Part shown: piece after piece, positions 8,302 through 16,592 of the stretch
Layout of the letters: every line of letters starts with the position of its first letter
Position numbering within the stretch: position 1 is the stretch's first letter
Origin: Colwellia sp. MB3u-45
GTDB taxonomy: Bacteria; Pseudomonadota; Gammaproteobacteria; Enterobacterales; Alteromonadaceae
Length of the DNA: 64,000 nucleotides
NCBI RefSeq assembly: GCF_014077005.1
Contig: NZ_JACGVC010000038.1
Coordinates: 101,186 to 165,185 of the forward strand
Reading direction: 5' to 3'
Translations under genes and position numbers: made by a program
Notes under the pieces: generated by a model
Databases searched by the model: none
The model's input: only the letters and a program-made list of their open reading frames with translations
Told to the model about the DNA's origin: nothing

Positions 8302-8631
8302 ATTATTACTCTTTAAGTAGCGAATCTTTTAAATGACCTGCAAACAAGCACTCATATCGTAACGCCGCGTATGGCAGTGAATAATGCAATCATTGTTTTA
8401 TAGCCTATTGAGCGGTATGACTAGCTGCATCACTAACGACATCACTACCGGCATGGTTACCTGCATAACTACCGGCATAGATAGCGAGCTACAATCAGCT
8501 ACCTTAACATCAATTGGCTTTATTTTGCTTAGCTGCCTTTGGGCACTAAAGCCTGTTTGTCTACAAAATGAAAAAGCCAAAGAATGTATTCTTTGGCTTT
8601 TCTAGTGATAGGTTATTGACTGGTTATTAGC
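8302..8631. other. intergenic region between ung and pgpA
   Basis: It should contain the ung promoter and ends with the pgpA terminator. A stretch at 8418-8485 is locally repetitive (CATCACTA, CTACCGGCAT repeated). A 73-codon frame on the plus strand (8384-8605) overlaps the terminator and has no family resemblance; I do not call it a gene. Confidence 0.5.
8572..8601 (-). terminator. rho-independent terminator of the ribH-nusB-thiL-pgpA operon
   Basis: AAAAGCCAAAGAAT (8572-8585), a 2-base centre and its exact complement (8588-8601) form a long stem with flanking T tracts on both strands, 31 bases beyond the pgpA stop codon. Confidence 0.85.
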
Positions 8632-9105
8632 TTAATAAAAAATTAGCATCATACAAGCCCAAGCCGCAATACCCGCGACTATATCGTCAAGCATAATACC
8701 TAATCCACCATGGCAATTTTTGTCAATATAGGAAATCGGCCAAGGCTTGAGAATATCGAAAAAGCGAAATAAGATAAAACCCACCAGTATTGTCTGCCAG
8801 GTTAATGGCATCAAGAACATGGTGATCAAAAATCCAACAAATTCATCCCACACTATCGCGCCATGATCAGGAACTCCTGCATCAGTTGCCGCTTTGCCAC
8901 AAATATAAATACCTGCAACACTCATCACCACTAACAAGGTTAAATAAAGCGTATTGTTAAGCGGTGCAAACAGCAAAAATAGTGGAATTGCGGCTAAGGT
9001 ACCAAAAGTACCCGGTGCTTTAGGTGCTAAACCACTACCAAAACCTAGAGCCAAAAAATGGATTGGATTTGATAGTTTAAAGTTTGCCGTAGAATTTTTC
9101 ATCAT
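8632..9105 (-). CDS. pgpA: phosphatidylglycerophosphatase A
   Basis: PgpA dephosphorylates phosphatidylglycerophosphate to phosphatidylglycerol in the inner membrane. The protein is about 157 residues with several hydrophobic segments and the family motifs GSGLAPKAPGTFGT (residues ~24-37), DHGAIVWDEFVGF and GGLGIMLDDIVAG, whose acidic residues bind Mg. The start lies in a run GTG-ATG-ATG overlapping the thiL stop (TGATG); ATG 9105 is taken, with AAAGAG upstream. Translational coupling to thiL is likely. The thiL-pgpA pair is a common gammaproteobacterial arrangement. It is the last gene of its operon and is followed by a strong terminator. Confidence 0.95.
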   Translation of the reverse strand: MMKNSTANFKLSNPIHFLALGFGSGLAPKAPGTFGTLAAIPLFLLFAPLNNTLYLTLLVVMSVAGIYICGKAATDAGVPDHGAIVWDEFVGFLITMFLMPLTWQTILVGFILFRFFDILKPWPISYIDKNCHGGLGIMLDDIVAGIAAWACMMLIFY

Positions 9106-10076
9106 CACTCTTTACTGCTAGAAAAGTGCTCGAAGCTTTTAGTCTTAATAGCGACAGCTTTACGGTTTAAAGTTGTGGTTATTTTTTCACTACGATTAAT
9201 CTGACCAATGCAGGTTATCGTATTACTGGTATTTGCTAAAGCAGTTTCAATACCCACTTTGTTGTCTTCAGATACCGTAAATAACAATTCATAATCATCA
9301 CCACCCGTAAGTGCCATTTCAAAGGCTTTTTCCATACCAACCGTAGCTTGTAATGCCTGAGAAATTGGCAAGTGATCTAATACAATATTAGCACCTACCT
9401 TAGAAGCGGTACAAAGATGACCTAAGTCTGAAATAATACCATCAGATAAATCTATCGCCGCACTGGCATAACCACGAAGTGCCTGTCCAGCCAAAATCCT
9501 CGGTGTTGGAAAATCTAAACTGTGCTGCACACTTTCTCGATATTCAGGTGCAACATTTACCTCATGTAAAATATGCTTTAGGGCTAATGCCGCATCACCA
9601 ACTTCACCAGTAACATAAATCCAATCACCGGCTTTGGCGCCTGAACGAGTCAAATGCTTATTTATTGGTACTAAACCTTGCGCGGTAACAGTAATACTCA
9701 AAGGCCCTTGCGTAGTATCGCCACCAATGAGTTGCACATTATAATATTCGCACAGTTCAAAGACACCAAGACAGAACTCTTCAATCCATTTTAGATCGAC
9801 TTCTGGCATGGTGATCGCCAAAGAAATCCAACTAGGTTCAGCGCCCATTGCCGCTAGGTCTGATAGATTCACGGCTATTGATTTATGACCAATAGCGCGA
9901 GCGCTGGTTTCATGAGGAAAATGAACTCCAGCGACTAAGGTATCTGTGGTTATTGCAATATTTTGACGCTCAGCAGGGCTGACTATAGCGCAGTCATCAC
10001 CGATACCGAGTACCACATCCTTGCGTTTGATCACTTGCTCACTAAAGAAGTGCTTGATCAATTCAAACTCTTTCAT
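9105..10076 (-). CDS. thiL: thiamine-monophosphate kinase
   Basis: ThiL phosphorylates thiamine monophosphate to thiamine pyrophosphate with ATP. The 323-residue protein begins with EFELIKHFF and carries GIGDDCAIV near residue 25, SDLAAMGAEP, IGGDTTQG and SDGIISDLGH, the Mg-ATP and substrate loops of the AIR synthase-like fold. Length is typical. It overlaps pgpA by one base and follows nusB after 18 bases. Thiamine synthesis beside lumazine synthase and NusB is a standard arrangement in this class. No thiamine riboswitch is visible before the operon. Confidence 0.97.
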   Translation of the reverse strand: MKEFELIKHFFSEQVIKRKDVVLGIGDDCAIVSPAERQNIAITTDTLVAGVHFPHETSARAIGHKSIAVNLSDLAAMGAEPSWISLAITMPEVDLKWIEEFCLGVFELCEYYNVQLIGGDTTQGPLSITVTAQGLVPINKHLTRSGAKAGDWIYVTGEVGDAALALKHILHEVNVAPEYRESVQHSLDFPTPRILAGQALRGYASAAIDLSDGIISDLGHLCTASKVGANIVLDHLPISQALQATVGMEKAFEMALTGGDDYELLFTVSEDNKVGIETALANTSNTITCIGQINRSEKITTTLNRKAVAIKTKSFEHFSSSKE

Positions 10077-10094
10077 ATTACAACCAAATTATGA

Positions 10095-10511
10095 CTATTC
10101 GTTCGGACGAACAAGCTTAACAACTTTGTCTAAAACGCCGTTGACAAACTTATGACTATCATCTGCACCAAATGATTTTGCTAACTCAATGGCTTCATTG
10201 ATGATGACACGATAAGGCACATCTAGACATTCAGATAATTCAAACACCGCGACGCGTAAGATCGCTTTTTCAACCGGGTCAACATCCTTTAGTGGACGGT
10301 CAACATGAGGAGATATTTTTTCATCAATGCTGCTAATTTGTGCTGAAATTCCGCGGAACAATTGTTGAAAATAAGGAATGTCAAAACGACGAGCACTATT
10401 TTCAGTCAAAAAATTCAATTCAATTTCAGCAACGTTGTTGTTACTTAGTTGCCAAGAATACACGGCTTGTACTGCCAATTCTCTGGCTTTTCTTCTAGGT
10501 GATGGTTTCAC
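10095..10511 (-). CDS. nusB: transcription antitermination factor NusB
   Basis: NusB binds boxA RNA with NusE (S10) and promotes antitermination in ribosomal RNA operons. The 138-residue helical protein starts with [17 protein letters not shown], the RNA-binding Arg-rich helix, and has [12 protein letters not shown] and [12 protein letters not shown], all conserved in the family. Length matches E. coli NusB. It is 12 bases after ribH and 18 before thiL, in one operon. Confidence 0.97.
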   Translation of the reverse strand: MKPSPRRKARELAVQAVYSWQLSNNNVAEIELNFLTENSARRFDIPYFQQLFRGISAQISSIDEKISPHVDRPLKDVDPVEKAILRVAVFELSECLDVPYRVIINEAIELAKSFGADDSHKFVNGVLDKVVKLVRPNE

Positions 10512-10523
10512 AAAAATATCCTG

Positions 10524-10988
10524 TTATAACTTATCGAGCACGTTAACCATTTCTAAAGCACTTAATGCTGCTTCAGCGCCTTTATTGCCTACTTTAAGGC
10601 CGGCACGGTCAATAGCTTGTTCAATAGAATCGGTGGTAATAACACCAAATGCCACTGGCAGAGTATATTCCATAGCCACTTGTGCTAGGCCTTTATTACA
10701 TTCGCCAGCAACAAAATCAAAATGCGGCGTACCGCCACGAATAACGGCACCAATAGCAATAATGCCATCGTATCCACCTTTCGCAGCAACTTTTTTAGCC
10801 GCTACTGGCAACTCATAGGCACCAGGAACACGGATGATGGTAATGTCGCTATCAGCAACATTACCATGGCGTTTAAGTGTATCTACGGCGCCTTCAAGTA
10901 AGTTTTCAACAACAAAACTATTAAAACGAGAGACGACAATCGCGAATTTCTTACCGGTTGCATCAAAGTTAGCTTCTATGATATTCAT
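10524..10988 (-). CDS. ribH: 6,7-dimethyl-8-ribityllumazine synthase
   Basis: The enzyme condenses 5-amino-6-ribitylaminouracil with dihydroxybutanone phosphate to make lumazine, the penultimate riboflavin step; it forms a large icosahedral or decameric shell. The 154-residue protein has SRFNSFV (residues 20-26), VPGAYELP (54-61) and [12 protein letters not shown] (80-91), with His89 the catalytic acid/base. AGGTGA precedes the ATG. It is the first gene of a ribH-nusB-thiL-pgpA operon; ribB and ribE are not adjacent. No FMN riboswitch is recognisable upstream. Confidence 0.97.
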   Translation of the reverse strand: MNIIEANFDATGKKFAIVVSRFNSFVVENLLEGAVDTLKRHGNVADSDITIIRVPGAYELPVAAKKVAAKGGYDGIIAIGAVIRGGTPHFDFVAGECNKGLAQVAMEYTLPVAFGVITTDSIEQAIDRAGLKVGNKGAEAALSALEMVNVLDKL

Positions 10989-11530
10989 TTAAAAATCACC
11001 TACTGATAAAAATTGTCGCAATTCTAGCAAATTGCACGCGACTGAGGAACTCGTTTTGACAAATTTATCAGAAACTTTGCATCTAAAGTCGATATTTTAC
11101 CTTTCTTAACCACGGATGTAGCTTAGGCTCAAGACCATCATTTTTATTTAGTATTTCTAAAGGCACTTGTCGGCTAATTTATCCGCTCACTTAATGACAT
11201 AAATCTTGGTTTACAAATAGTGTCGAGGGAAGTTTTAAGGGATTAGCGCTCAGGTTTTAGTCAAATTTTAGTGCTCATAATGACGGGTTCTGTTGTAACC
11301 ATGTTTCGTGTTCTTTATTGATAGCTCAGCGCTATTTTGTACTGCTCGCGTCTAAATTAAAACTTACCGCTATCTTTGTACCGTTAGCTTTGTACTGTTA
11401 ACTTTGGATTACAATAAACAGCAACTATGTTAATAAATCACTCGCTTTCGTATTTGCCCATGGCACATTTAGTATCATTTTTGTATGATAGCGCTACCTA
11501 TAGTTTGAGCACATATTTACTTGAAATTTT
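10989..11530. other. divergent intergenic region, ribH / membrane protein
   Basis: No gene is seen in these 542 bases. Near ribH there is an extended -10 element on the minus strand (TGCTAGAAT, 11021-11029). At 11377-11405 the word CTTTGTACTGTTAA is repeated with small changes. I find no riboswitch or strong hairpin. The length is unusual for this gene-dense window, and decayed sequence is possible. Confidence 0.45.
11021..11029 (-). promoter_or_regulatory. candidate extended -10 promoter for the ribH operon
   Basis: On the minus strand TGCTAGAAT matches the extended -10 element (TGnTATAAT, one change), 33 bases before the ribH ATG. No clear -35 was found, as often with extended -10 promoters. 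Confidence 0.4.
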
Positions 11531-11839
11531 ATGACTATTTATTTTTCTTCCAATAAAATACCAGCCTTGCAGGTATTTAGCTTACATCAACGACAAGCTA
11601 TTCTAGCCTTAGCGCAAGCAAAACTGTCTCCGCCTGAAAAGTTTATTTTGAATATGATTAAGTTATCATTGCTGATACCACCATTTTTCTTTATCGCAAA
11701 TCTGCAAGGGTTTGCCTTGGCAGCATCCGTTGTGATGGTGCTGATTGCCTATTTTTTGCTGTTAAGACCTATTATGTTATTTTTTACACAAAAGCACCTA
11801 GATAACGCCGTTGCTCAATACCAAAAAAGCGAACTTTAG
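11531..11839 (+). CDS. small two-helix membrane protein, unknown function
   Basis: This is a 102-residue protein with a soluble N-terminal half (ALQVFSLHQRQAILALAQAK, helical) and two adjacent hydrophobic helices (about residues 46-61 and 63-80) separated by a short turn, then a polar tail. I do not recognise a named family; similar small proteins are common in Alteromonadales. It stands alone between a long gap and a terminator that overlaps its own stop codon. A membrane hairpin facing the cytoplasm with both ends is the likely topology. Function is unknown. The ATG has no strong ribosome binding site. Confidence 0.72.
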   Translation: MTIYFSSNKIPALQVFSLHQRQAILALAQAKLSPPEKFILNMIKLSLLIPPFFFIANLQGFALAASVVMVLIAYFLLLRPIMLFFTQKHLDNAVAQYQKSEL

Positions 11840-11849
11840 TTCGCTTTTT
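11824..11849 (+). terminator. rho-independent terminator overlapping a stop codon
   Basis: AAAAAGCGAAC and GTTCGCTTTTT pair around a TTTA loop that contains part of the TAG stop codon of the upstream gene. T-rich sequence follows. It may also serve the convergent mlaA gene. Confidence 0.85.
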
Positions 11850-11893
11850 ATTATTTTTCAGTTGATTCCTAGCATCAGTCTTGATTAAAAATA

Positions 11894-12700
11894 TTAAGGC
11901 TGCATATTTTCAAGCTCTTCTAGATAAGCGTCAATATTGGCCTCTTCTGCTTGGTTAACTTCAATGGGTGGGTTGCCATCATAAACTTTAAACTGCATAT
12001 TTTGAAAGTAGGCATTTTTAACAAACTCATAAGGGTCGATGGCATCATTTAAAATAGCTTCTTGATCAGCAAGCGACGCGCGGGCTTCCAAGCCTAAAAC
12101 GCCAGCTCGTAATATATTAGGCCAAAAATCGATAACGGCAAGTGGCCAGTAATAGCTATCAACAAAATCACCTACCTCTTCACGTACCGATGAAGGGCCA
12201 AGCGCGGGAACAACCAAGTAAGGGCCGTCACCCACACCATAACTGCCAAGTACCTCGCCAAATTCTTCTTGTTTTCGGTTCCAACCAAAATCACTGGCTG
12301 GGTCAAAAAAGCCTAATAAGCCGATGGTCGAATTCAAAACAAAGCGTCCGGTGGACTTTGCTGCATCAGTAAACTTTGCTTGTAATAAATCATTAATGAT
12401 TGTTGAAGGTTCATTAAGATTCAGTGCCATATTATGAACACCTTTGCGCAAGTCTGTCGGCATATATTCAACATAGCCTTGCGATGCCGGTTTGAAGACG
12501 TATTTGTCTGCATAATCCCAGGTAAAAGTCCAAAAAGGTCGGTTAATCACTTCTAGCGGATCTTTTGGATCAGATAGCGTTTGCTCTGACGAAGGCGTTG
12601 TCGAACAAGCCGTTAAAAAAAACGAAAACATTAGGGTTAGCAAGAGTTTTAAGCTCAGTATTGACCGGGTTTTCAAGGCAACTTTTTTTATTCTATTCAC
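11894..12700 (-). CDS. mlaA: outer-membrane lipoprotein MlaA (VacJ)
   Basis: MlaA extracts phospholipids from the outer leaflet of the outer membrane and passes them to MlaC, maintaining lipid asymmetry. The 268-residue protein has a lipoprotein signal ending LTAC (Cys32), with Ser after the cysteine, favouring outer-membrane delivery. Family motifs follow: DPLEVINRPFW, FVLNSTIGLLGFFDPA and GPYLVVPALGPSS. The start is GTG with AAGGA eight bases upstream. The MlaBCDEF transporter genes are not in the window, which is normal because mlaA is often separate. An inverted repeat lies just upstream. Confidence 0.95.
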   Translation of the reverse strand: MNRIKKVALKTRSILSLKLLLTLMFSFFLTACSTTPSSEQTLSDPKDPLEVINRPFWTFTWDYADKYVFKPASQGYVEYMPTDLRKGVHNMALNLNEPSTIINDLLQAKFTDAAKSTGRFVLNSTIGLLGFFDPASDFGWNRKQEEFGEVLGSYGVGDGPYLVVPALGPSSVREEVGDFVDSYYWPLAVIDFWPNILRAGVLGLEARASLADQEAILNDAIDPYEFVKNAYFQNMQFKVYDGNPPIEVNQAEEANIDAYLEELENMQP

Positions 12701-12715
12701 TACAGGATCCTTGTC

Positions 12716-12746
12716 TTATAACCATTAAGTAATATATAGGTTATAA
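12716..12746. promoter_or_regulatory. inverted repeat upstream of mlaA
   Basis: TTATAACC (12716-12723) and GGTTATAA (12739-12746) form a perfect inverted repeat with a 15-base spacer, starting 16 bases before the mlaA start codon. It overlaps or adjoins the ribosome binding region, so it could be an operator or an mRNA hairpin. Confidence 0.4.
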
Positions 12747-12847
12747 AGCTAAAAATAAAATTTCTCTACTGTGCAGTTTATCACGAGAGCGTTTAAGATT
12801 TTACGTAAAAATGTAACGTTTAAATACGGTATTTTATAGTAATGGTA

Positions 12848-13315
12848 CTACTTTACAGCTTTTCTTTGATGAATAGAAAGCAACATTTCAGCCTCAGCTC
12901 TAGGAATATCACACTCTCGCATTATTTCAGCAAGGCCTGCACCTAGCTCAACCAATTTTTGGGCTCGAGTGTATAACTTATCTTCAGGTGGCTGATGTAA
13001 CAGTTGTTCGATACTTTGAAATTGGTTATTGAACTGTTCCTGAGTCACTTTAATGCGGTGTTCTAATTGCTTGCTAACTTGTTCGTTTTCTATTTGCGAC
13101 TCAGTGCAGTGTTGTTGATTGATTTCTAACTGCGATTGCTGTCTGGCAAGTAAATCTTGTAATTCTAACAGTTGTATTTCTTGGCTATTTACTTGTTGTT
13201 GTAATTCATCTATTTGTTGGGCAAAACGATTTTTTCGCACCACTAATAACAGCACAACGAGTATCACAATGACGAAGCCAATTAAGCTGATCAGGTTAGC
13301 AGATATATTTTCCAT
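12848..13315 (-). CDS. DUF2802 domain-containing membrane coiled-coil protein
   Basis: The product is about 155 residues: one N-terminal transmembrane helix (LISLIGFVIVILVVLLLVV), a long Gln/Glu-rich coiled coil (about residues 30-110), then the DUF2802 domain with KLVELGAGLAEIMRECDIPRAEAEML. Members sit at the end of the che-motCD-parC-parP-cheW cluster in Pseudomonas, Vibrio and relatives, but their role is unknown. ATG 13315 is preferred; an in-frame TTG at 13339 would add eight residues. It lies 58 bases after cheW. A membrane-anchored helper of polar chemosensory arrays or stators is inference from context only. Confidence 0.83.
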   Translation of the reverse strand: MENISANLISLIGFVIVILVVLLLVVRKNRFAQQIDELQQQVNSQEIQLLELQDLLARQQSQLEINQQHCTESQIENEQVSKQLEHRIKVTQEQFNNQFQSIEQLLHQPPEDKLYTRAQKLVELGAGLAEIMRECDIPRAEAEMLLSIHQRKAVK

Positions 13316-13373
13316 AAGTTTAATTGGCTTCGCTGGCAATAAAAGTCTACTTAAGCAGGCTTATTAGCTAAAA

Positions 13374-13868
13374 TTAGAATTCCTTTAGTTCATCCCACTC
13401 TTCGTCAGAGAGTAATTGATTGAGATCAACCAAAATCAGTAATTCACCATCTCGGTTAGACACGCCTTGAATAAACTTGGCGCTTTCGTCATTGCCTACA
13501 TTGGGTGCTACATCAATCTCTGATGATTTTAAATAAACAACTTCCGCAACGCTATCAACTAAAATGCCAATAACTTGTGTTTCAGCTTCAATGATCACGA
13601 TGCGAGCATTGTCGTTTATTTCAGCAGACTCAAGCCCAAACCTTATACGAGTATCAATAACGGTAACAACATTACCACGCAGATTAATGATACCCATAAC
13701 ATACATTGGCGAACCCGGTACAGGTGCTACTTCAGTGTAACGTAACACTTCTTGCACTTGCATAACGTTGACACCGTAGGTTTCTCGATCTAGCTTAAAC
13801 GTTACCCATTGTAGTATTTCATCATTGATGTTTACACGTTCACTTGCATTGCGTCTTTCATCAGACAT
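13374..13868 (-). CDS. cheW: chemotaxis coupling protein CheW
   Basis: CheW couples chemoreceptors to CheA in the polar array. The 164-residue protein has one CheW domain: LQWVTFKLDRETYGV, VQEVLRYTEVAPVPGSP, GIINLRGNVVTVIDTR and IEAETQVIGILVDSVAEV are all conserved. AGAGG lies before the ATG. It follows parP by 86 bases. Length is normal. It is the canonical CheW here; parP carries a second, modified CheW-like domain. Confidence 0.96.
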   Translation of the reverse strand: MSDERRNASERVNINDEILQWVTFKLDRETYGVNVMQVQEVLRYTEVAPVPGSPMYVMGIINLRGNVVTVIDTRIRFGLESAEINDNARIVIIEAETQVIGILVDSVAEVVYLKSSEIDVAPNVGNDESAKFIQGVSNRDGELLILVDLNQLLSDEEWDELKEF

Positions 13869-13954
13869 ACTGCTGACCTCTTTAAATTTTAGTTGTTATT
13901 CTAATGACCAGAACACTTAGGCTCTCAGTATACTGGCAAGTTTACATTCATCAA

Positions 13955-14803
13955 TTATTCTTGGCTTATATTTACACCTTTTTCCAATAACTTAATTAAA
14001 GATTCAACGTCTAACAGTACGCACATCCGGTTTTTTACTAACCCTGCTAGCCAAGGACGCTTGTTTTGGGTATCTAACCATTTAACATCTTCTTGCTTGA
14101 GCGTTACCGTATCAACCAACTTCTCAGCCGACAAGCCCCAAGATGAATCATTTAACATGATAATATATTGGTAATTAAGTGCTGAAATTAATGCTTCATC
14201 ACACTTTTCAGGCATAACCCATAAAGCGGTATCAACCACGTTAACTTTTGCTGCTCGGTGAAGCATAACACCTTTAAACCAATCCGGCTTACCCATCAGC
14301 GGCGTGATTTTATCTGTGTTATGAATACCACCTAACTCGATTAGTGGTACGGCAATCATTAAGCCCGCAACCTCGAAAAACATTACCTGAAAGTCGCCTT
14401 GGCGATAACTGTGTTGTTGAGTATCCTCAACTCCATCTGTACTTTTACCGGTGGTAATTAGCTTTTCATTAAGGTCTGCCGGGTTTATTACTGCCTGTCT
14501 CAGTGCAACTTGATCTGCTACTTTTTCTGATAATGTTTGCTCTCCTGCATTACTTATATCGCTTGTGCTAATCGTAGCGTCTTGAACTGAACTTTGACTG
14601 TCAGCTTTAGTTGAACTTAATTTCTCGATATCGTTTGATGCAAAAACCTTTGGAAAAGTAGCACTACTCAGTAACTTTTCTAATGGCTGATGTTGTCTTT
14701 CTTTAACCGGCAGTGCTGGTTTTTGCTCTACTTCTTCTTCAGTAAGCAACTCTGACAAATAAGTCTGCATAAGTTTTTTACTTGCAGCTAAAGACTTTGG
14801 CAT
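13955..14803 (-). CDS. parP: CheW-domain polarity protein ParP
   Basis: This 282-residue protein has an acidic, low-complexity N-terminal half (about residues 20-130) and a C-terminal CheW-like domain (about 136-275; MFFEVAGLMIAVPLIELGG, VVDTALWVMP, MLNDSSWGLSAEKLVDTV). Its place between a ParA-like ATPase and cheW is that of ParP in Vibrio, which binds ParC and CheA and holds chemotaxis arrays at the cell pole. It begins five bases after the parC stop, so translation is probably coupled. The N-terminal MPKSLAASKKLMQTYLSELL is a likely short helical interaction motif. Function is assigned by family and order. Confidence 0.85.
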   Translation of the reverse strand: MPKSLAASKKLMQTYLSELLTEEEVEQKPALPVKERQHQPLEKLLSSATFPKVFASNDIEKLSSTKADSQSSVQDATISTSDISNAGEQTLSEKVADQVALRQAVINPADLNEKLITTGKSTDGVEDTQQHSYRQGDFQVMFFEVAGLMIAVPLIELGGIHNTDKITPLMGKPDWFKGVMLHRAAKVNVVDTALWVMPEKCDEALISALNYQYIIMLNDSSWGLSAEKLVDTVTLKQEDVKWLDTQNKRPWLAGLVKNRMCVLLDVESLIKLLEKGVNISQE

Positions 14804-14807
14804 CGGC

Positions 14808-15584
14808 TTACTTACTCTTTGTGTTTAAGTTAATGAGATATTTTAATAAATTTTTATAAGCAATGATACCACGAGATTTTGCGGCATAATCTGAAGGCAC
14901 CTTCTGGGCAACACTGGCATTACGAAAATTAGTATCAATTGGCACAACTGAAGGCCAAACAAACTCGCCGTAAAGGTCTTGTAACTTTTGGTAGGTCGTT
15001 CTTGATGCTTTAGTACGTTTATCAAACATGGTAGGAACAATGGTATATTTAAACGGCAAAGGATGTTGAGCTTGCATAATTTCTAAGGTTTTCATCATCC
15101 GATCTAAACCTTTTAGTGCCAAAAACTCAGTTTGAACCGGCACTATAATTCTATCACTAGCCGCTAATGCATTCACCATCAAGACCCCTAAAATCGGCGG
15201 GCAATCAATTAATACATAATCATATTCACCTTCGATTGCAGACATCACTTTTTTTAACACTAAGCCCATGCCGCCTTTATTGCCAAGTGCGCGGTCCAGT
15301 GTTGCTAAGCCCATTGTGCCGGGGAGTATGTCGATATTACTATAATGCGTAGGACATAAACTTTGCATGATCTGTTCTTTAGTAGACACCTGTAAAAACA
15401 AATCATAAACACTGAGCTCTAGGTCTTCAGACTCAATACCAAAATAATAACTTAATGACGCATGAGGATCGGTATCAACTAAAAGCACGCGCTTTCCTTG
15501 CTCAGCTAATAAACCAGCTAAGGCAATAGCTGTGGTCGTTTTACCGACACCACCTTTTTGATTTGCAACTGTCCAAACTACCAA
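14808..15584 (-). CDS. parC: ParA-like ATPase ParC (chemotaxis array positioning)
   Basis: The 258-residue protein is a ParA/MinD-type ATPase with the deviant Walker A motif KGGVGKTTT at residues 10-18, VDTDPHASLSYYFG and the Walker B segment DYVLIDCPP. In Vibrio, ParC forms a polar gradient that recruits ParP and the chemotaxis array. The start is TTG: AGGA overlaps the motD stop codon and sits eight bases before it, and it gives the expected N-terminus (MVVWTVANQKGG). It lies between motD and parP, as in Pseudomonas and Vibrio clusters. It is not the DNA topoisomerase IV subunit that shares the symbol, and no partition gene parB is adjacent. Confidence 0.88.
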   Translation of the reverse strand: MVVWTVANQKGGVGKTTTAIALAGLLAEQGKRVLLVDTDPHASLSYYFGIESEDLELSVYDLFLQVSTKEQIMQSLCPTHYSNIDILPGTMGLATLDRALGNKGGMGLVLKKVMSAIEGEYDYVLIDCPPILGVLMVNALAASDRIIVPVQTEFLALKGLDRMMKTLEIMQAQHPLPFKYTIVPTMFDKRTKASRTTYQKLQDLYGEFVWPSVVPIDTNFRNASVAQKVPSDYAAKSRGIIAYKNLLKYLINLNTKSK

Positions 15585-15593
15585 GTGGAATTC

Positions 15594-16592
15594 CTATCGT
15601 TCATTAGTTTTTGCTTGTGATGGCTGAGTGGCTTCATTGTTAGCCTTAGTCTCAGCTCGGGTGGTAATGCGAATACCACCATTATCAAGTTCGATAATAC
15701 GGATTTCATCATCGGCCATTGAAGTGCTAATGCGGTTAATTACGGCTACATTTTCTTCTGAGATACTGGGAGGGGCCACTACCTTGGCTTTTTCTAAACC
15801 GTATTTAGAAAGCGCAATAACGACACGACGATTTTTGGCCCGCCCTGCACTTGTACTATTGTCAGCACTTGGATAATACTGACCGTAACCTTCAATAGCC
15901 ATTCGAGCCGGGTTTAAGGTTAAGGCTTCTAAGGTCCGTAAAATGGCGGTTGCTCTAAATACTGATAACTCCCAATTAGAGGAAAAAATCTCGGTCTTAA
16001 TCGCTTGATTATCGGTATAACCTCTAACTCGAATGTAGTTGTTGGTATCAGCAATAATTTGATAGATAACCAATAAAATATCTTTTGCGCCATTGGTGGG
16101 CGACGCCGAGCCACTTGGAAACAATAAACTGCTGTTTAATTCAATTTCCAACCAATCACCATCAATTTGCAGTTGCGCGTAACCGGACTCTACTAGTTCA
16201 TATAAGGCTTCATGAAGATCTTTTTCTAAAGAGCTTAAACTGCTACCCACTTGAGTATCTGAGACAGTAGATAAATTTACCTCACCTGAAACAATGTCAG
16301 GTTCAGCGACATCTACAATAGCATCACCAAACAATACCTGCTTAGTTTTTACACTATTAACCGGTAAGATATCATCGCCATGACCGCGATTTTTAGTTTG
16401 TGCTTCCTGCGCTTGAAATACACGACCTAGAGATTCTGTCGCGGTTGCAAACGGTTTTTCATTGACTCTCGCCATGGCATACAACACGACAAAAAGCGCA
16501 AATAATAAGGTCATATAGTCGGCATAAGAGACTAACCAACGCTCAACATTTTCATGTTCTACTAGGTGACGTCTTGCGCGTAGCCGGCTCAT
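15594..16592 (-). CDS. motD: flagellar stator protein MotD/MotB-like
   Basis: This 332-residue stator B subunit has one N-terminal membrane helix with the channel aspartate Asp25 (WLVSYADYMTLLFALFVV), and a C-terminal OmpA-like peptidoglycan-binding domain (RVRGYTDN, AIEGYGQYYPSADN, GRAKNRRVVIAL). It anchors the ion-conducting stator to the wall. With motC it forms the second stator type known from Pseudomonas che clusters. The TGA of motC and its ATG overlap by four bases. Whether protons or sodium are used cannot be decided here; the SYADYMT motif resembles proton stators more. The C-terminal 60 residues are extra and low in complexity. Confidence 0.92.
   Translation of the reverse strand: MSRLRARRHLVEHENVERWLVSYADYMTLLFALFVVLYAMARVNEKPFATATESLGRVFQAQEAQTKNRGHGDDILPVNSVKTKQVLFGDAIVDVAEPDIVSGEVNLSTVSDTQVGSSLSSLEKDLHEALYELVESGYAQLQIDGDWLEIELNSSLLFPSGSASPTNGAKDILLVIYQIIADTNNYIRVRGYTDNQAIKTEIFSSNWELSVFRATAILRTLEALTLNPARMAIEGYGQYYPSADNSTSAGRAKNRRVVIALSKYGLEKAKVVAPPSISEENVAVINRISTSMADDEIRIIELDNGGIRITTRAETKANNEATQPSQAKTNER

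Noticed and set aside
8384..8605. 73-codon plus-strand frame between ung and pgpA
   Set aside because: It runs through a clear terminator, has repetitive sequence without family resemblance, and a competing frame lies on the other strand.
10989..11530. FMN or thiamine riboswitch before ribH operon
   Set aside because: No conserved riboswitch core or matching hairpins could be recognised on the minus strand.
14808..15584. Chromosome partition ATPase ParA
   Set aside because: No parB or parS-like partner is near, and the location between motD and parP fits the chemotaxis ParC role.
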